DNA from: Armatimonadota bacterium
GTDB taxonomy: Bacteria; Armatimonadota; DTGP01; JAKQQT01
DNA: 64,000 bases
Direction of reading: 5' to 3'
Assembly (NCBI GenBank): GCA_036504095.1
Contig: DASXVS010000080.1
Coordinates: 1 to 64,000, forward strand
Positions 1 to 7,382 of this stretch are shown here, piece by piece. Both the position numbers and the translations under genes were made by a program. A model generated the notes under the pieces. It did no database searches and was not told the DNA's origin. It saw only the letters and a list, made by a program, of their open reading frames with translations. Within the stretch, counting starts at the first letter, position 1; each line of letters begins with the position of its first letter.

Positions 1-184
1 GCTCAAGCAACCCTGCCACCTCCTCGGAACGCGTTCAACTGATAGCCACCAATCGGATTAACGGCGAAACGGGATATGACCACACAATTTGATCGACAAA
101 AACCGAAAACCCGATCAAGTTGCGACCCAGCCTGAAATGAGCTTTGATCATTTCCCCATTTTCTCATTTCCTTCCTCCGACCGG

Positions 185-1597
185 TTAGTTCGCCTTAACG
201 CGTTTCAGGCCTTCCTTTGCGGCGGGCATCGCGGGGCTGATAGTGAGGGCCTGTTGGTAAGCGGCCACGGCGCCCTTCGCATCTCCGCTCTTCTCGAGAG
301 CGTCGCCCAGTTTGGTCAGCGTCTCGGCGTCTTTGAACTGAGCGCAAGCCGCTCGATACCATTTCACGGCCGTTATCGCATCGTTCGACTTCATTGCCAG
401 ATCGCCAAGGCGTGTTTCCGAGGTGCGGCGCTCAACAGAGTCCAGGCCGGACTTTATCGCCTCGGCATAGAAGGTGGACGCTGTTTCATCCTTTCCGGCG
501 CGAAACGCTTGGTCCGCATCCGCGTACAGCCGGTGCGCCTCGACCGTTGACACGCCCGTCCGCGCCGTGATGGTGCCCACGCGGGGAATCCCGGCTTGAT
601 ACGATGTGAGCGGCTGCGCCGCCCTGGCCTTGAGCGTAAGCGCGCGATCATTCACGTGTCCCGAGAGACCTAGCGTCGAGGGAGGCGGCGGAGCTTCAGC
701 GGCCACGATTTCGGGGCCATCGTTGCTGCGGCCACCTGTCGGCGCAGCCACCGGGGAGACGAAGCCGTCGCGCGATGAACCCTTGTCAGCCGGGAAGGCT
801 TCCGCCACCGGCGGAGGAGCGACCTGCGCCGTGGTGGACGGCGCGTTCTGGTTATCGAGCTTCATCGCGTTCTTGGAGGCGAACGTTGCCCGATTACGGA
901 GTTTGGTCTCCGAGCCCGCCAGGGAGCTTACCTCACCATGAGCGTTGCCGGCAGCCCCGAACGGGACATTTGCGCGGCCCGTATCGGCGTTCGCCACCAG
1001 GGTGTGCTCTTTAGTGACGGCGGGCGCCGGCGTTGGAACAACCGCAGGGGTCGGCATGGGAGGGCCTGCCGGCGCGGCTTCTCCACTTTCCGGAGTGATC
1101 CGCGGATTTGGGGGGCGCAGAGGCTCAGGCGCCCCGCCCCGAACGGGCGGGGTCGCCGAACGCCCGGTTTCCGAATGCGAACGCGGCGGAGCCTGCGCGA
1201 TCTTCGCCGGTCCCTTCTGGGCGTAATGGACGCCCGGGTGTGCAGGGTTGGCGCCCGGATGCTCGCCCGGACGTGGGAGGTTCATCACGATGGCAAGGCA
1301 GATTGCGGCGGCGGTAAGGGCGAGTCCGCCCCCTGCCAGAGCCCATCGCGGACGGATGGGAGCCTGCCGGGGCGGCGCGGCGATTTGAGCGTGAACCCGC
1401 GACCAGAGTTCCGGATCATAGTGGATCGGCTTGATGGTCTCGCCGGTGGCGCTGAGAAGTCTCTTGGCGACACGCATGTCCGCCAACGCCGACCGGCAGC
1501 GGCCGCAGGACTCCAGATGGCGCTCAACCCGAGACGCCACCTGAGGCTCCAGCGCCCCCTCAAGATACCCGGCCAGATTGTGAGTTTCGTGGAACAT
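185..1597 (-). CDS. Zinc-binding anti-sigma factor with TPR-bearing C-terminal domain
   Basis: Likely membrane-anchored partner of the ECF sigma factor encoded just upstream on the same strand (44 bp gap). The N-terminus has the ZAS signature H27-x3-C31-x2-C34 (HLESCGRC). One hydrophobic segment at about residues 85-105 would span the inner membrane. A long Pro/Ala-rich low-complexity region follows (about 110-330). The last 120 residues look like two or three tetratricopeptide-type helical repeats (DQAFRAGKDETASTFYAEA and later GDAKGAVAAYQQALTISP). ZAS proteins normally sequester sigma until a signal releases it; the TPR tail suggests a protein-protein sensor in the periplasm, which is inference. 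ATG at 1597 is used; a GTG lies one codon upstream. Confidence 0.85.
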   Translation of the reverse strand: MFHETHNLAGYLEGALEPQVASRVERHLESCGRCRSALADMRVAKRLLSATGETIKPIHYDPELWSRVHAQIAAPPRQAPIRPRWALAGGGLALTAAAICLAIVMNLPRPGEHPGANPAHPGVHYAQKGPAKIAQAPPRSHSETGRSATPPVRGGAPEPLRPPNPRITPESGEAAPAGPPMPTPAVVPTPAPAVTKEHTLVANADTGRANVPFGAAGNAHGEVSSLAGSETKLRNRATFASKNAMKLDNQNAPSTTAQVAPPPVAEAFPADKGSSRDGFVSPVAAPTGGRSNDGPEIVAAEAPPPPSTLGLSGHVNDRALTLKARAAQPLTSYQAGIPRVGTITARTGVSTVEAHRLYADADQAFRAGKDETASTFYAEAIKSGLDSVERRTSETRLGDLAMKSNDAITAVKWYRAACAQFKDAETLTKLGDALEKSGDAKGAVAAYQQALTISPAMPAAKEGLKRVKAN

Positions 1598-1641
1598 CAC
1601 AAGACTTTCAACATTCGATCGCTAAGCGCCAGGCAGCGATA

Positions 1642-2253
1642 TCACTCGCCCGCCTCATTCAGGCTTCCCCGTAACCGCTTCACCGCGTAATGGATGCGGC
1701 TCCACACGGTTCCCACGTTCACTCCGATTATCTCGGCAATCTCCTCGCACGTCTTCTCTTCGAAGTAGTGCAAAACGATAACCATTCGCTGCTTCTCCGG
1801 CAGGTCATGCACGGCCTTCCGAACCGCCACCGCCGACATCCGCTTCCAGACCAGCGCTTCCGGCCCTTCGTCGGCGTCTGCCGGAAGAGTGGACAAAAAG
1901 TCCGGCTTCTCCGGATCCTGTTCCACTCGAAAGGAGCGATCCCTCGCAGCCTTTCCCGCGTGACGCAACGCCGTGTTGAGGGCGATGCGGTACAGCCATG
2001 TGCTGAACTTGGCATCCGCCCGGAAGCCGCCGAGCGACCGGAACGCCCGGACAAACACTTCCACCCGCACATCCTCGGCATCCTCGGGGTCGCGCAATGC
2101 ACGCGACACCACGCCCGCCACCATGCCCTGGTAACGCTCCACGATCTCGGCGAACGCGTCGGTATCTCCCGCTTTGCAGCGGGCGATGGCAACGGCGTCC
2201 GGGCCGGCATCTATGAACTTGGTGCGCGTGAACACAGCGATAATGCCATCCAA
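1642..2253 (-). CDS. ECF-family RNA polymerase sigma factor
   Basis: Extracytoplasmic-function sigma factor of 203 residues, the usual ECF length. Region 2 covers about residues 30-100 (AFAEIVERYQGMVAGVV, then EDAEDVRVEVFVRAFRSL and FSTWLYRIALNTALRH). Region 4 is at about 140-195 (LPEKQRMVIVLHYFEEKTCEEIAEI with GTVWSRIHYAVKRLR as the recognition helix). No region 3 is present. It is directly followed by the anti-sigma gene, so a self-contained regulatory pair is likely. The divergent neighbour at 2476 shares its promoter region and may be a target (inference). Confidence 0.93.
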   Translation of the reverse strand: MDGIIAVFTRTKFIDAGPDAVAIARCKAGDTDAFAEIVERYQGMVAGVVSRALRDPEDAEDVRVEVFVRAFRSLGGFRADAKFSTWLYRIALNTALRHAGKAARDRSFRVEQDPEKPDFLSTLPADADEGPEALVWKRMSAVAVRKAVHDLPEKQRMVIVLHYFEEKTCEEIAEIIGVNVGTVWSRIHYAVKRLRGSLNEAGE

Positions 2254-2431
2254 ACCGCGCGCGCCCTTTCCGATTACCGCAAAATCATAGAACTCTTTCG
2301 GCGGAGTTCTGTAAACTTTTACGGTTTCTTAGTGGCGTCGCGGTTTCAAATCCTTCAAAATGATAGTGTAACGGTTTTCAGGTCGCTGGCGTCCAAATAG
2401 CGGTGTGCATCATGACTTCACACGCTATCAT

Positions 2432-2451
2432 CGGGACATCGTGTCGTCCCG
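2432..2451. promoter_or_regulatory. Inverted repeat in the divergent promoter region
   Basis: CGGGAC (2432-2437), 8-nt spacer, GTCCCG (2446-2451), located 25 bp before the ATG at 2476 in the region between the sigma gene and the secreted-protein gene. It could be an operator or a leader hairpin; no convincing -35/-10 pair was found beside it. Confidence 0.3.
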
Positions 2452-2475
2452 TGTACTCATTCTCAAGAGGCAGAT

Positions 2476-3153
2476 ATGAAAGTGCGCTTGCTGACTAGCC
2501 TCGCGGCGCTGGCGATTTGCGCCGCGTCCCGCGCCCAGGTGACCGTAGATTTGGACAACGGCTCCATCAACGGACTGGCGAACTCGCTGACCCAGCAGTC
2601 GAAGGTTCGCATCCTCGTTGGCCCCGGCGTCGCGGGCCGAGTCACTCTTCATCTGCACGGCGTTCCGCTGGAAGCTGCCGTGAAGACGGCTGCCGCCGTT
2701 CTGGATGTGAAGTGGCGAACACTCTGGCTCGGCCCTGAAATCGCCCCCCGCATCAGACCCGACCAGGCGGCCCGCCTTGCGTCCACCATCGACACCCTGG
2801 CTACCGTTCCGATGGCGGTGGACAATGGTACGCGAACCGTCGCCATTCGAGCCGCACCCGATGAAGCGCCCGCGAAGGAAGGCCTGCGCCCCGTTTTCAT
2901 CTTCCTTCCCAAATTCGATCCCGCGAACGCAGCGTCGGCTCCCGCGGCGGCGCCGCCCCCGGATCAGCCGGTGATGGCGCCGACGAACGACCCCGAAGTG
3001 ATGAAGATGCAAAGGTCATTCGGCACGCTCTCGCCCGAGCAGCAGCGCACGTTCATCAACAGCATCCGCTCGTACTGGCGGCCCTCCGGCGGCGGCCGCG
3101 GCAACGCAGGCGGAGGCCAGAACCGCAGGAACCGTCTGAACGGTGGAGGTTAG
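2476..3153 (+). CDS. Secreted STN/secretin-N-like protein
   Basis: 225-residue exported protein with a signal peptide (residues 1-20, cleavage near AASRAQ). Residues about 20-85 (VTVDLDNGSINGLANSLTQQ, then VTLHLHGVPLEAAVKTAA) follow the beta-alpha-beta pattern of STN/secretin N0-type domains, in which short repressed segments precede a pilotin or TonB-linked partner. The C-terminal third is Ala/Pro rich and ends in a Gly/Asn/Arg tail. Function is not recognised. It is followed after 6 bp by the PHP phosphoesterase, so the two are probably cotranscribed. It lies divergent from the ECF sigma gene. Confidence 0.6.
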   Translation: MKVRLLTSLAALAICAASRAQVTVDLDNGSINGLANSLTQQSKVRILVGPGVAGRVTLHLHGVPLEAAVKTAAAVLDVKWRTLWLGPEIAPRIRPDQAARLASTIDTLATVPMAVDNGTRTVAIRAAPDEAPAKEGLRPVFIFLPKFDPANAASAPAAAPPPDQPVMAPTNDPEVMKMQRSFGTLSPEQQRTFINSIRSYWRPSGGGRGNAGGGQNRRNRLNGGG

Positions 3154-3159
3154 GTCAAG

Positions 3160-4140
3160 TTGCTGAAGCGCGCCCTGATTCTGTTGCCGATTGTCGCGAT
3201 GATCTGCGGTGCGAACGCCGAACCCAGTCCGCCTCCACACTCAACGTGGCAGCGCTGGGTGATTTCGGCGCGCCACATCGCCAACGCCCCGATCCATCGC
3301 CCGCGTCAGCTCCAACTCGATCCGGCGGCCGTGGCGATCGACACGCACGTTCACACCCGATTTTCGCCGGACTCCCGGGCGAATGTCCGCGACATCATCA
3401 TCCAGGCGGTTCAACGTGGCCTGACCGCCATCGCCATCACCGATCACAACACGATGGACGGCCTGAAGGAAGCGGAGGCGGACCTGGCCGTGCTCCGCGG
3501 TGAAGGAAAGGCGCCGCCGGGATTTTTCATCATCCCGGGCGAGGAGATCACTTCCGCGGACGGCCACATCATCGCGCTCTACATCCACACACCCATACCG
3601 AGCCTGCTGAGCGCGACCGAAACGATCAGCCGCGTCCACAGTCAGGGCGGCCTCGCGATCGCCGCGCATCCGATGGACAAGGACTCGCTGGGACCGCTCG
3701 CGAACTCGCTGCCGTTCGACGGAGTGGAGACGATGAACTCGGCGGAGGAATCGGCTTACCTCGTGCGTAAGGCCGCCGCAAACGACCGAAGATCGGCCTT
3801 CTACATGACCGTCACCAAGCCTCGGTTCGGCGCGTCCGATGCGCATGACCCGAAGATGGTGGGGATGTGTTATACGATCCTCCGCGACTGCGCTCCGACC
3901 CCGGACGCGATTCGGGACGCCCTCTACAGCGGTCGAACGCAACCTGGCGACTGCCCCGCATTCGCGGCGCGTACGAGGGGTATCACCCGGAGCGGCCGGT
4001 GGCTCACATGGACGCCCCTGGGCTTCCAATCGAGCGTACACCAGGATTACACGCCGATGCTTCGCGTCCCCCTGCGCCGGGGAAGCCTGGCGTTGAAGAT
4101 CGACTCCGGCACAGGCGTGCTGTATCGCAAGCGGTTTTAA
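3160..4140 (+). CDS. Secreted PHP-domain metal-dependent phosphoesterase
   Basis: PHP superfamily enzyme (family reaction: hydrolysis of phosphoesters using a di- or trinuclear metal site). Conserved metal-ligand motifs are visible in order: DTHVHTRFSPDS (HxH), ITDHNT, PGEEIT, AAHPMD and GASDAHD. The first 20 residues (KRALILLPIVAMICGANA) form a good signal peptide, which is unusual because most PHP enzymes are cytosolic. The start is TTG at 3160, placed 6 bp after the stop of the upstream gene and preceded by GGAGG. The C-terminal 80 residues after the last metal motif look like a small beta-rich extension. The substrate is unknown. It probably forms a two-gene operon with the STN-like gene. 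Confidence 0.82.
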   Translation: MLKRALILLPIVAMICGANAEPSPPPHSTWQRWVISARHIANAPIHRPRQLQLDPAAVAIDTHVHTRFSPDSRANVRDIIIQAVQRGLTAIAITDHNTMDGLKEAEADLAVLRGEGKAPPGFFIIPGEEITSADGHIIALYIHTPIPSLLSATETISRVHSQGGLAIAAHPMDKDSLGPLANSLPFDGVETMNSAEESAYLVRKAAANDRRSAFYMTVTKPRFGASDAHDPKMVGMCYTILRDCAPTPDAIRDALYSGRTQPGDCPAFAARTRGITRSGRWLTWTPLGFQSSVHQDYTPMLRVPLRRGSLALKIDSGTGVLYRKRF

Positions 4141-4898
4141 CCTCGCCGCTTCGCCATCAGCCCTTCAATGATCGGCGTCTCTTCCGGGCTGTCCAGGTCC
4201 GCGCCGATCTCGGCATATGTCGTTTCCAGTGCGCGGGCCGTGGCGCCGAGAACGCGAGTGACCTGTGTTTCCAGCTCGGAGATGCGCGCGCGTTTCAGCA
4301 TCACCTTGAGGACGAGGCGCAGGTTGATGAGCCTCGCCAGCTCCAGGGGCTTCTTGCGCGCCGCCAACGCCTTCCTGATGAGCTCGTCGCTCGCCAGCAG
4401 TCTCGTGCTGTGAACGAGGATCAGGTTGCCGCCGGTGAAAGTGCCCTCGACGAGCGTGCCGTAGGTCCGGCTGAGGCCGGGGCATTGCGCTTCGTTCTGC
4501 TCCTTGCGTATGATCGGGTACACAAAATCGGCGTCGATCTCCATCCCGCGCCCGATCACATCATCCACGGCAGCCGGCGTCAACAGCGGCACATCGGAAC
4601 TGGAGAGGAGCACACGTTCGTCCGGGAAATGCCTCAGTCCGGCGGCGATGTTGTCCCACATCCCCTCGCCCACCGGGAGCAACGCGGCGTCACCGATCAC
4701 CGCCGACAGTTCATCGGGACCTACCACCACGATTTCCCGGACACCATTCGCCGCACGAAGCGCATCGAGGACCCATGCGACCATCGGCCGCCCCGCGACC
4801 GGCGCAAGGGCGCGAAGGGCCGGCCACCCGGCCGCCTGCACCTCCGGCTTGGCCATACCTCCCGCCAGCACAACCACCGGCACACTTTTCCCCGTCAT
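4137..4898 (-). CDS. MobA/IspD-like nucleotidyltransferase
   Basis: NTP-transferase fold protein of about 253 residues. The N-terminus VPVVVLAGGMAKPEVQA is the nucleotide-binding LAGG motif, although the usual GxGxRxG-K loop is altered. SSSDVPLLTPAAVDDVI matches the metal-binding GDxP-type segment. The C-terminal half is helical and has no clear assignment. ATG at 4898 is chosen because it overlaps the ispE stop by 4 bp (ATGA); a longer reading exists to 4946 but runs into ispE. Adjacency to ispE suggests isoprenoid or cofactor nucleotide transfer, but the sequence is not a clear IspD, so the substrate is left open. Confidence 0.72.
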   Translation of the reverse strand: MTGKSVPVVVLAGGMAKPEVQAAGWPALRALAPVAGRPMVAWVLDALRAANGVREIVVVGPDELSAVIGDAALLPVGEGMWDNIAAGLRHFPDERVLLSSSDVPLLTPAAVDDVIGRGMEIDADFVYPIIRKEQNEAQCPGLSRTYGTLVEGTFTGGNLILVHSTRLLASDELIRKALAARKKPLELARLINLRLVLKVMLKRARISELETQVTRVLGATARALETTYAEIGADLDSPEETPIIEGLMAKRRG

Positions 4899-5779
4899 GA
4901 TTCTCCCTCGTACGGCAGCGGGACCGTATGGCAAACCGACGTCCAATACCCCGCAGGCCGAATCCGTTCAGCGATTTCGCCGGCGTGCCGCTCGTCCCGG
5001 GCGAGGCCGTAAACCGATGAACCGCTGCCGGACATCGACGCCGCAACAGCCCCCGCTTCCACCAGTCGTTCCTTCGCCGCCTGCACCGGCGCGGCGAGGC
5101 CGAACGCTGCGGCTTCGAGATCGTTTTGCAGACACGCCCCGAGGCCTTCCGCTGAGTTGGCCAACAGAGCCGACACCATCTGCCGCGAACGGTCGAGCGC
5201 GCGCGTCACCCCGGCAGCCGACTCATCGTACCGGCGGTAAACGCGTGGCGTTGGCAGTTTCACGCCCGGCCAGACGACAACCAGCCAAACCTGGGCGGGC
5301 GGTAGCAGTTCGGTGAGTGTTTCCCCGCGCCCTTCCGCCAGCGCGGTCCCACCCGTCAGAAAGAACGGCACATCCGAGCCCAGCGTGGCGCCGATTTCCG
5401 CAAGACGGACCGCAGGCCAATCGAGGCACCACAGTTTGTTGAGGGCCAAGAGGGCCGTTGCCGCGTCGGAGCTGCCGCCGCCGAGGCCCGCGCCCACCGG
5501 AATACGCTTCCGAAGGGCAATGCGCGCCCCTTGTTCGACGCCGGCGGCGCCGGCGAGAGCGGTCGCCGCGCGATAGACAAGGTTGGATTCGTCCGGAGGC
5601 GCGTCGGGACTGCCGCCCGACACGATGATGCCTTCGCCCGGAGCGTCTTCCAGGGTGAGGGTGTCGTGAAGGGAGATGGCTTGCATCACGCTCCGGAGTT
5701 CGTGGTAGCCGTCTGCGCGGCTTCCGAGGATCTCCAGCGTCAGGTTGATCTTCGCGGGGGCGAGAGCGGTGACCGTCAT
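4895..5779 (-). CDS. ispE: 4-diphosphocytidyl-2-C-methyl-D-erythritol kinase
   Basis: GHMP-family kinase of 294 residues, the fourth step of the MEP isoprenoid pathway (ATP-dependent phosphorylation of CDP-ME). Motif 1 is APAKINLTLEILGSRADGYH; the glycine-rich ATP loop is PVGAGLGGGSSDAATALLAL; motif 3 is SMSGSGSSVYG near the C-terminus. The ATG at 5779 precedes the conserved TVTALAPAKINL; the 26 extra upstream codons have no homology. It overlaps the next gene by ATGA, so the pair is translationally coupled. Confidence 0.95.
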   Translation of the reverse strand: MTVTALAPAKINLTLEILGSRADGYHELRSVMQAISLHDTLTLEDAPGEGIIVSGGSPDAPPDESNLVYRAATALAGAAGVEQGARIALRKRIPVGAGLGGGSSDAATALLALNKLWCLDWPAVRLAEIGATLGSDVPFFLTGGTALAEGRGETLTELLPPAQVWLVVVWPGVKLPTPRVYRRYDESAAGVTRALDRSRQMVSALLANSAEGLGACLQNDLEAAAFGLAAPVQAAKERLVEAGAVAASMSGSGSSVYGLARDERHAGEIAERIRPAGYWTSVCHTVPLPYEGES

Positions 5780-5820
5780 AGTGGCTCCAGTGGCATTCCG
5801 CCTGCGGGCACGGCCTGCCA

Positions 5821-7131
5821 ATGTGTTATCATGGTTCAGTGAGAGCGCCCTTGGCAAGAATCTCCGGCGTGCTGCTCGCCCTGACGGGCGTTGCGGCGAT
5901 CGCCGGGCTCGTGTATCTGCCGGTCTGGCTGCATCGCCACGATCCGCCGCCGCCGTCGATCACGAAACGCCCGGCCGACGTAACCGTCGCCAACGTGCCT
6001 GATGCGACGCTTGTCGGACGCCATAATGGACGGAGGATCTGGCGTATTCACGCCGGCGACATCCGCGTCGCAGCGGACGGGCACACGACAACGTTTGTCG
6101 GAATCGATCGTGGCACACTGTACCGCAATGAGCGCCCGGCGGCAAGCATCACGGCCGCCCGCGCCGTGTACAACGACGACACGGCAACCCTCCTGGTCAC
6201 CGGAGGCCTGACGCTTTCATCGCACGGCGTGACGGCGCACACGTCGCGCATCGACTGGCGGGAGCACGAAGATCGCGTACGCTGCCCGGAACCGGTTGTC
6301 ATCGCCTGGAAAGGCGGATTCGTGCGAGCCGAAAGCGTTGAGACGAACACCAAAATGTCCGAGATTACCGGCCGCGGCGTGTCCGCCGCCGCGCAAGTGG
6401 AGGCGCCGATGCTGCGAAAACTGACGCAACAACTGGGGATGGGGGCGATTCTCGCCACTTTTCTCGCCAACTCCGCCACGGGCCAGTCCGCGCCTCCGAA
6501 GTACAAGGAAGTGCGCTTCACGCACGCCGACTTCCTGCGCTGGAACCAGGCGAACGACACCAGCGTGTACGAGGGCAATGTTGCCGCCTCGCAGGGTGAC
6601 ACGTCGTTCCGCGCGGACAAGATCGTTTACCGAAAGGCCGAGAATACCGCTACCGTCTCGGGCCATATCGTGGTCGAGAACCCGAAGAACCGCATTGAAG
6701 GTGACACCGCCGAGGTGGATTTCAACGCGAAGACAGCAGTGCTGAAAGGCGCCAACGGCGTGAAGGTAGCTGTCCTGCCGGCGCCGACGGCGGACCCCAA
6801 GAGCGTCCGAGCGAGCATCAGGGAGCCCCTGCTCATCGCATGCAAGTCGGTCAGGTATTACTACAGGGAAAAGCGCGCCGAAGCGGCCGGACCGATCACC
6901 GTTACGCGCAAGAACCAGGTCGTGACCGGCGAATCCGGGACCTACGACGGCGCCAATGAGATCGTGACCATCACGGGCAACGTTCACGGCAAGGATGAGA
7001 AGAACCAGACATTCGATGCGCCATCCGTGAAAATGGGCGTGAAGGAAGGGGCGGAATGGCTGGAGGCGCCGAACGTGAAGGCGACATTTTTCGTGAAGGA
7101 GGAGGAGGCTTCGGCTTCCCCGCCTCGTTGA
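5821..7131 (+). CDS. LptC-LptA fusion-type lipopolysaccharide transport protein
   Basis: 436-residue protein combining two Lpt bridge parts. Residues 1-40 give a membrane anchor (ISGVLLALTGVAAIAGLVYL), followed by an LptC-like beta-jellyroll (about 50-190). From Met197 there is a second signal-peptide-like stretch (RKLTQQLGMGAILATFLANS) and then an OstA/LptA-like repeat domain (about 225-430: DTSVYEGNVAASQGDTSFRA, NPKNRIEGDTAEVDF, VVTGESGTYDGANEIVTITG). LptC and LptA form the periplasmic filament that carries LPS to the outer membrane. The internal ATG at 6409 has its own GGAGG at 6399-6403, so a separate LptA may also be made. GTG at 5839 is an alternative start. The stop lies inside the tRNA promoter. 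Confidence 0.82.
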   Translation: MCYHGSVRAPLARISGVLLALTGVAAIAGLVYLPVWLHRHDPPPPSITKRPADVTVANVPDATLVGRHNGRRIWRIHAGDIRVAADGHTTTFVGIDRGTLYRNERPAASITAARAVYNDDTATLLVTGGLTLSSHGVTAHTSRIDWREHEDRVRCPEPVVIAWKGGFVRAESVETNTKMSEITGRGVSAAAQVEAPMLRKLTQQLGMGAILATFLANSATGQSAPPKYKEVRFTHADFLRWNQANDTSVYEGNVAASQGDTSFRADKIVYRKAENTATVSGHIVVENPKNRIEGDTAEVDFNAKTAVLKGANGVKVAVLPAPTADPKSVRASIREPLLIACKSVRYYYREKRAEAAGPITVTRKNQVVTGESGTYDGANEIVTITGNVHGKDEKNQTFDAPSVKMGVKEGAEWLEAPNVKATFFVKEEEASASPPR

Positions 7132-7157
7132 TGCGCGGTACGCTAAGGTGGTAGAAT
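7128..7157 (+). promoter_or_regulatory. Sigma-70-type promoter of the tRNA gene
   Basis: TTGATG (7128-7133), 18-nt spacer, TAGAAT (7152-7157), ending 10 bp before the first base of the tRNA. The -35 box overlaps the stop codon of the Lpt gene. Confidence 0.6.
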
Positions 7158-7166
7158 GGTGATGTC

Positions 7167-7241
7167 GGGCCCATAGCTCAGCGGCAGAGCAGATCCCTCA
7201 TAAGGATTTGGTTGCAGGTTCGAATCCTGCTGGGCCCACCA
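7167..7241 (+). tRNA. tRNA with anticodon CAT (elongator Met or lysidine-modified Ile)
   Basis: Full cloverleaf: acceptor GGGCCCA/TGGGCCC (7 bp), D stem GCTC/GAGC, anticodon stem GATCC/GGATT with loop CTCATAA, T stem GCAGG/CCTGC around TTCGAAT, and an encoded CCA at 7239-7241. The first pair is G-C, so it is not an initiator tRNA, which normally has an unpaired position 1. Elongator Met is the default call; tRNA-Ile2 with the same anticodon cannot be excluded. Confidence 0.95.
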
Positions 7242-7382
7242 ATCCCCTCATATTCAGGCAATCGACTCCTTTCGGCCCCGGCTCGGTTCCCACGCTCGTT
7301 ACCGGCTGGGACAGCCCGCCAGACCGTCGCAAACCCTGAACAAACGCCCCAGACTCAAAACTTACCTCCCGGAGAGTAGAAC

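Noticed and set aside
1-184. Possible gene at the left edge
   Set aside because: Nothing coding seen; just the region past the anti-sigma stop. A short frame from 89 runs antisense into that gene.
7167-7241. tRNA as an integration site for a mobile island
   Set aside because: No integrase and no repeat of the tRNA 3' end were found downstream; the genes around are normal chromosomal ones.
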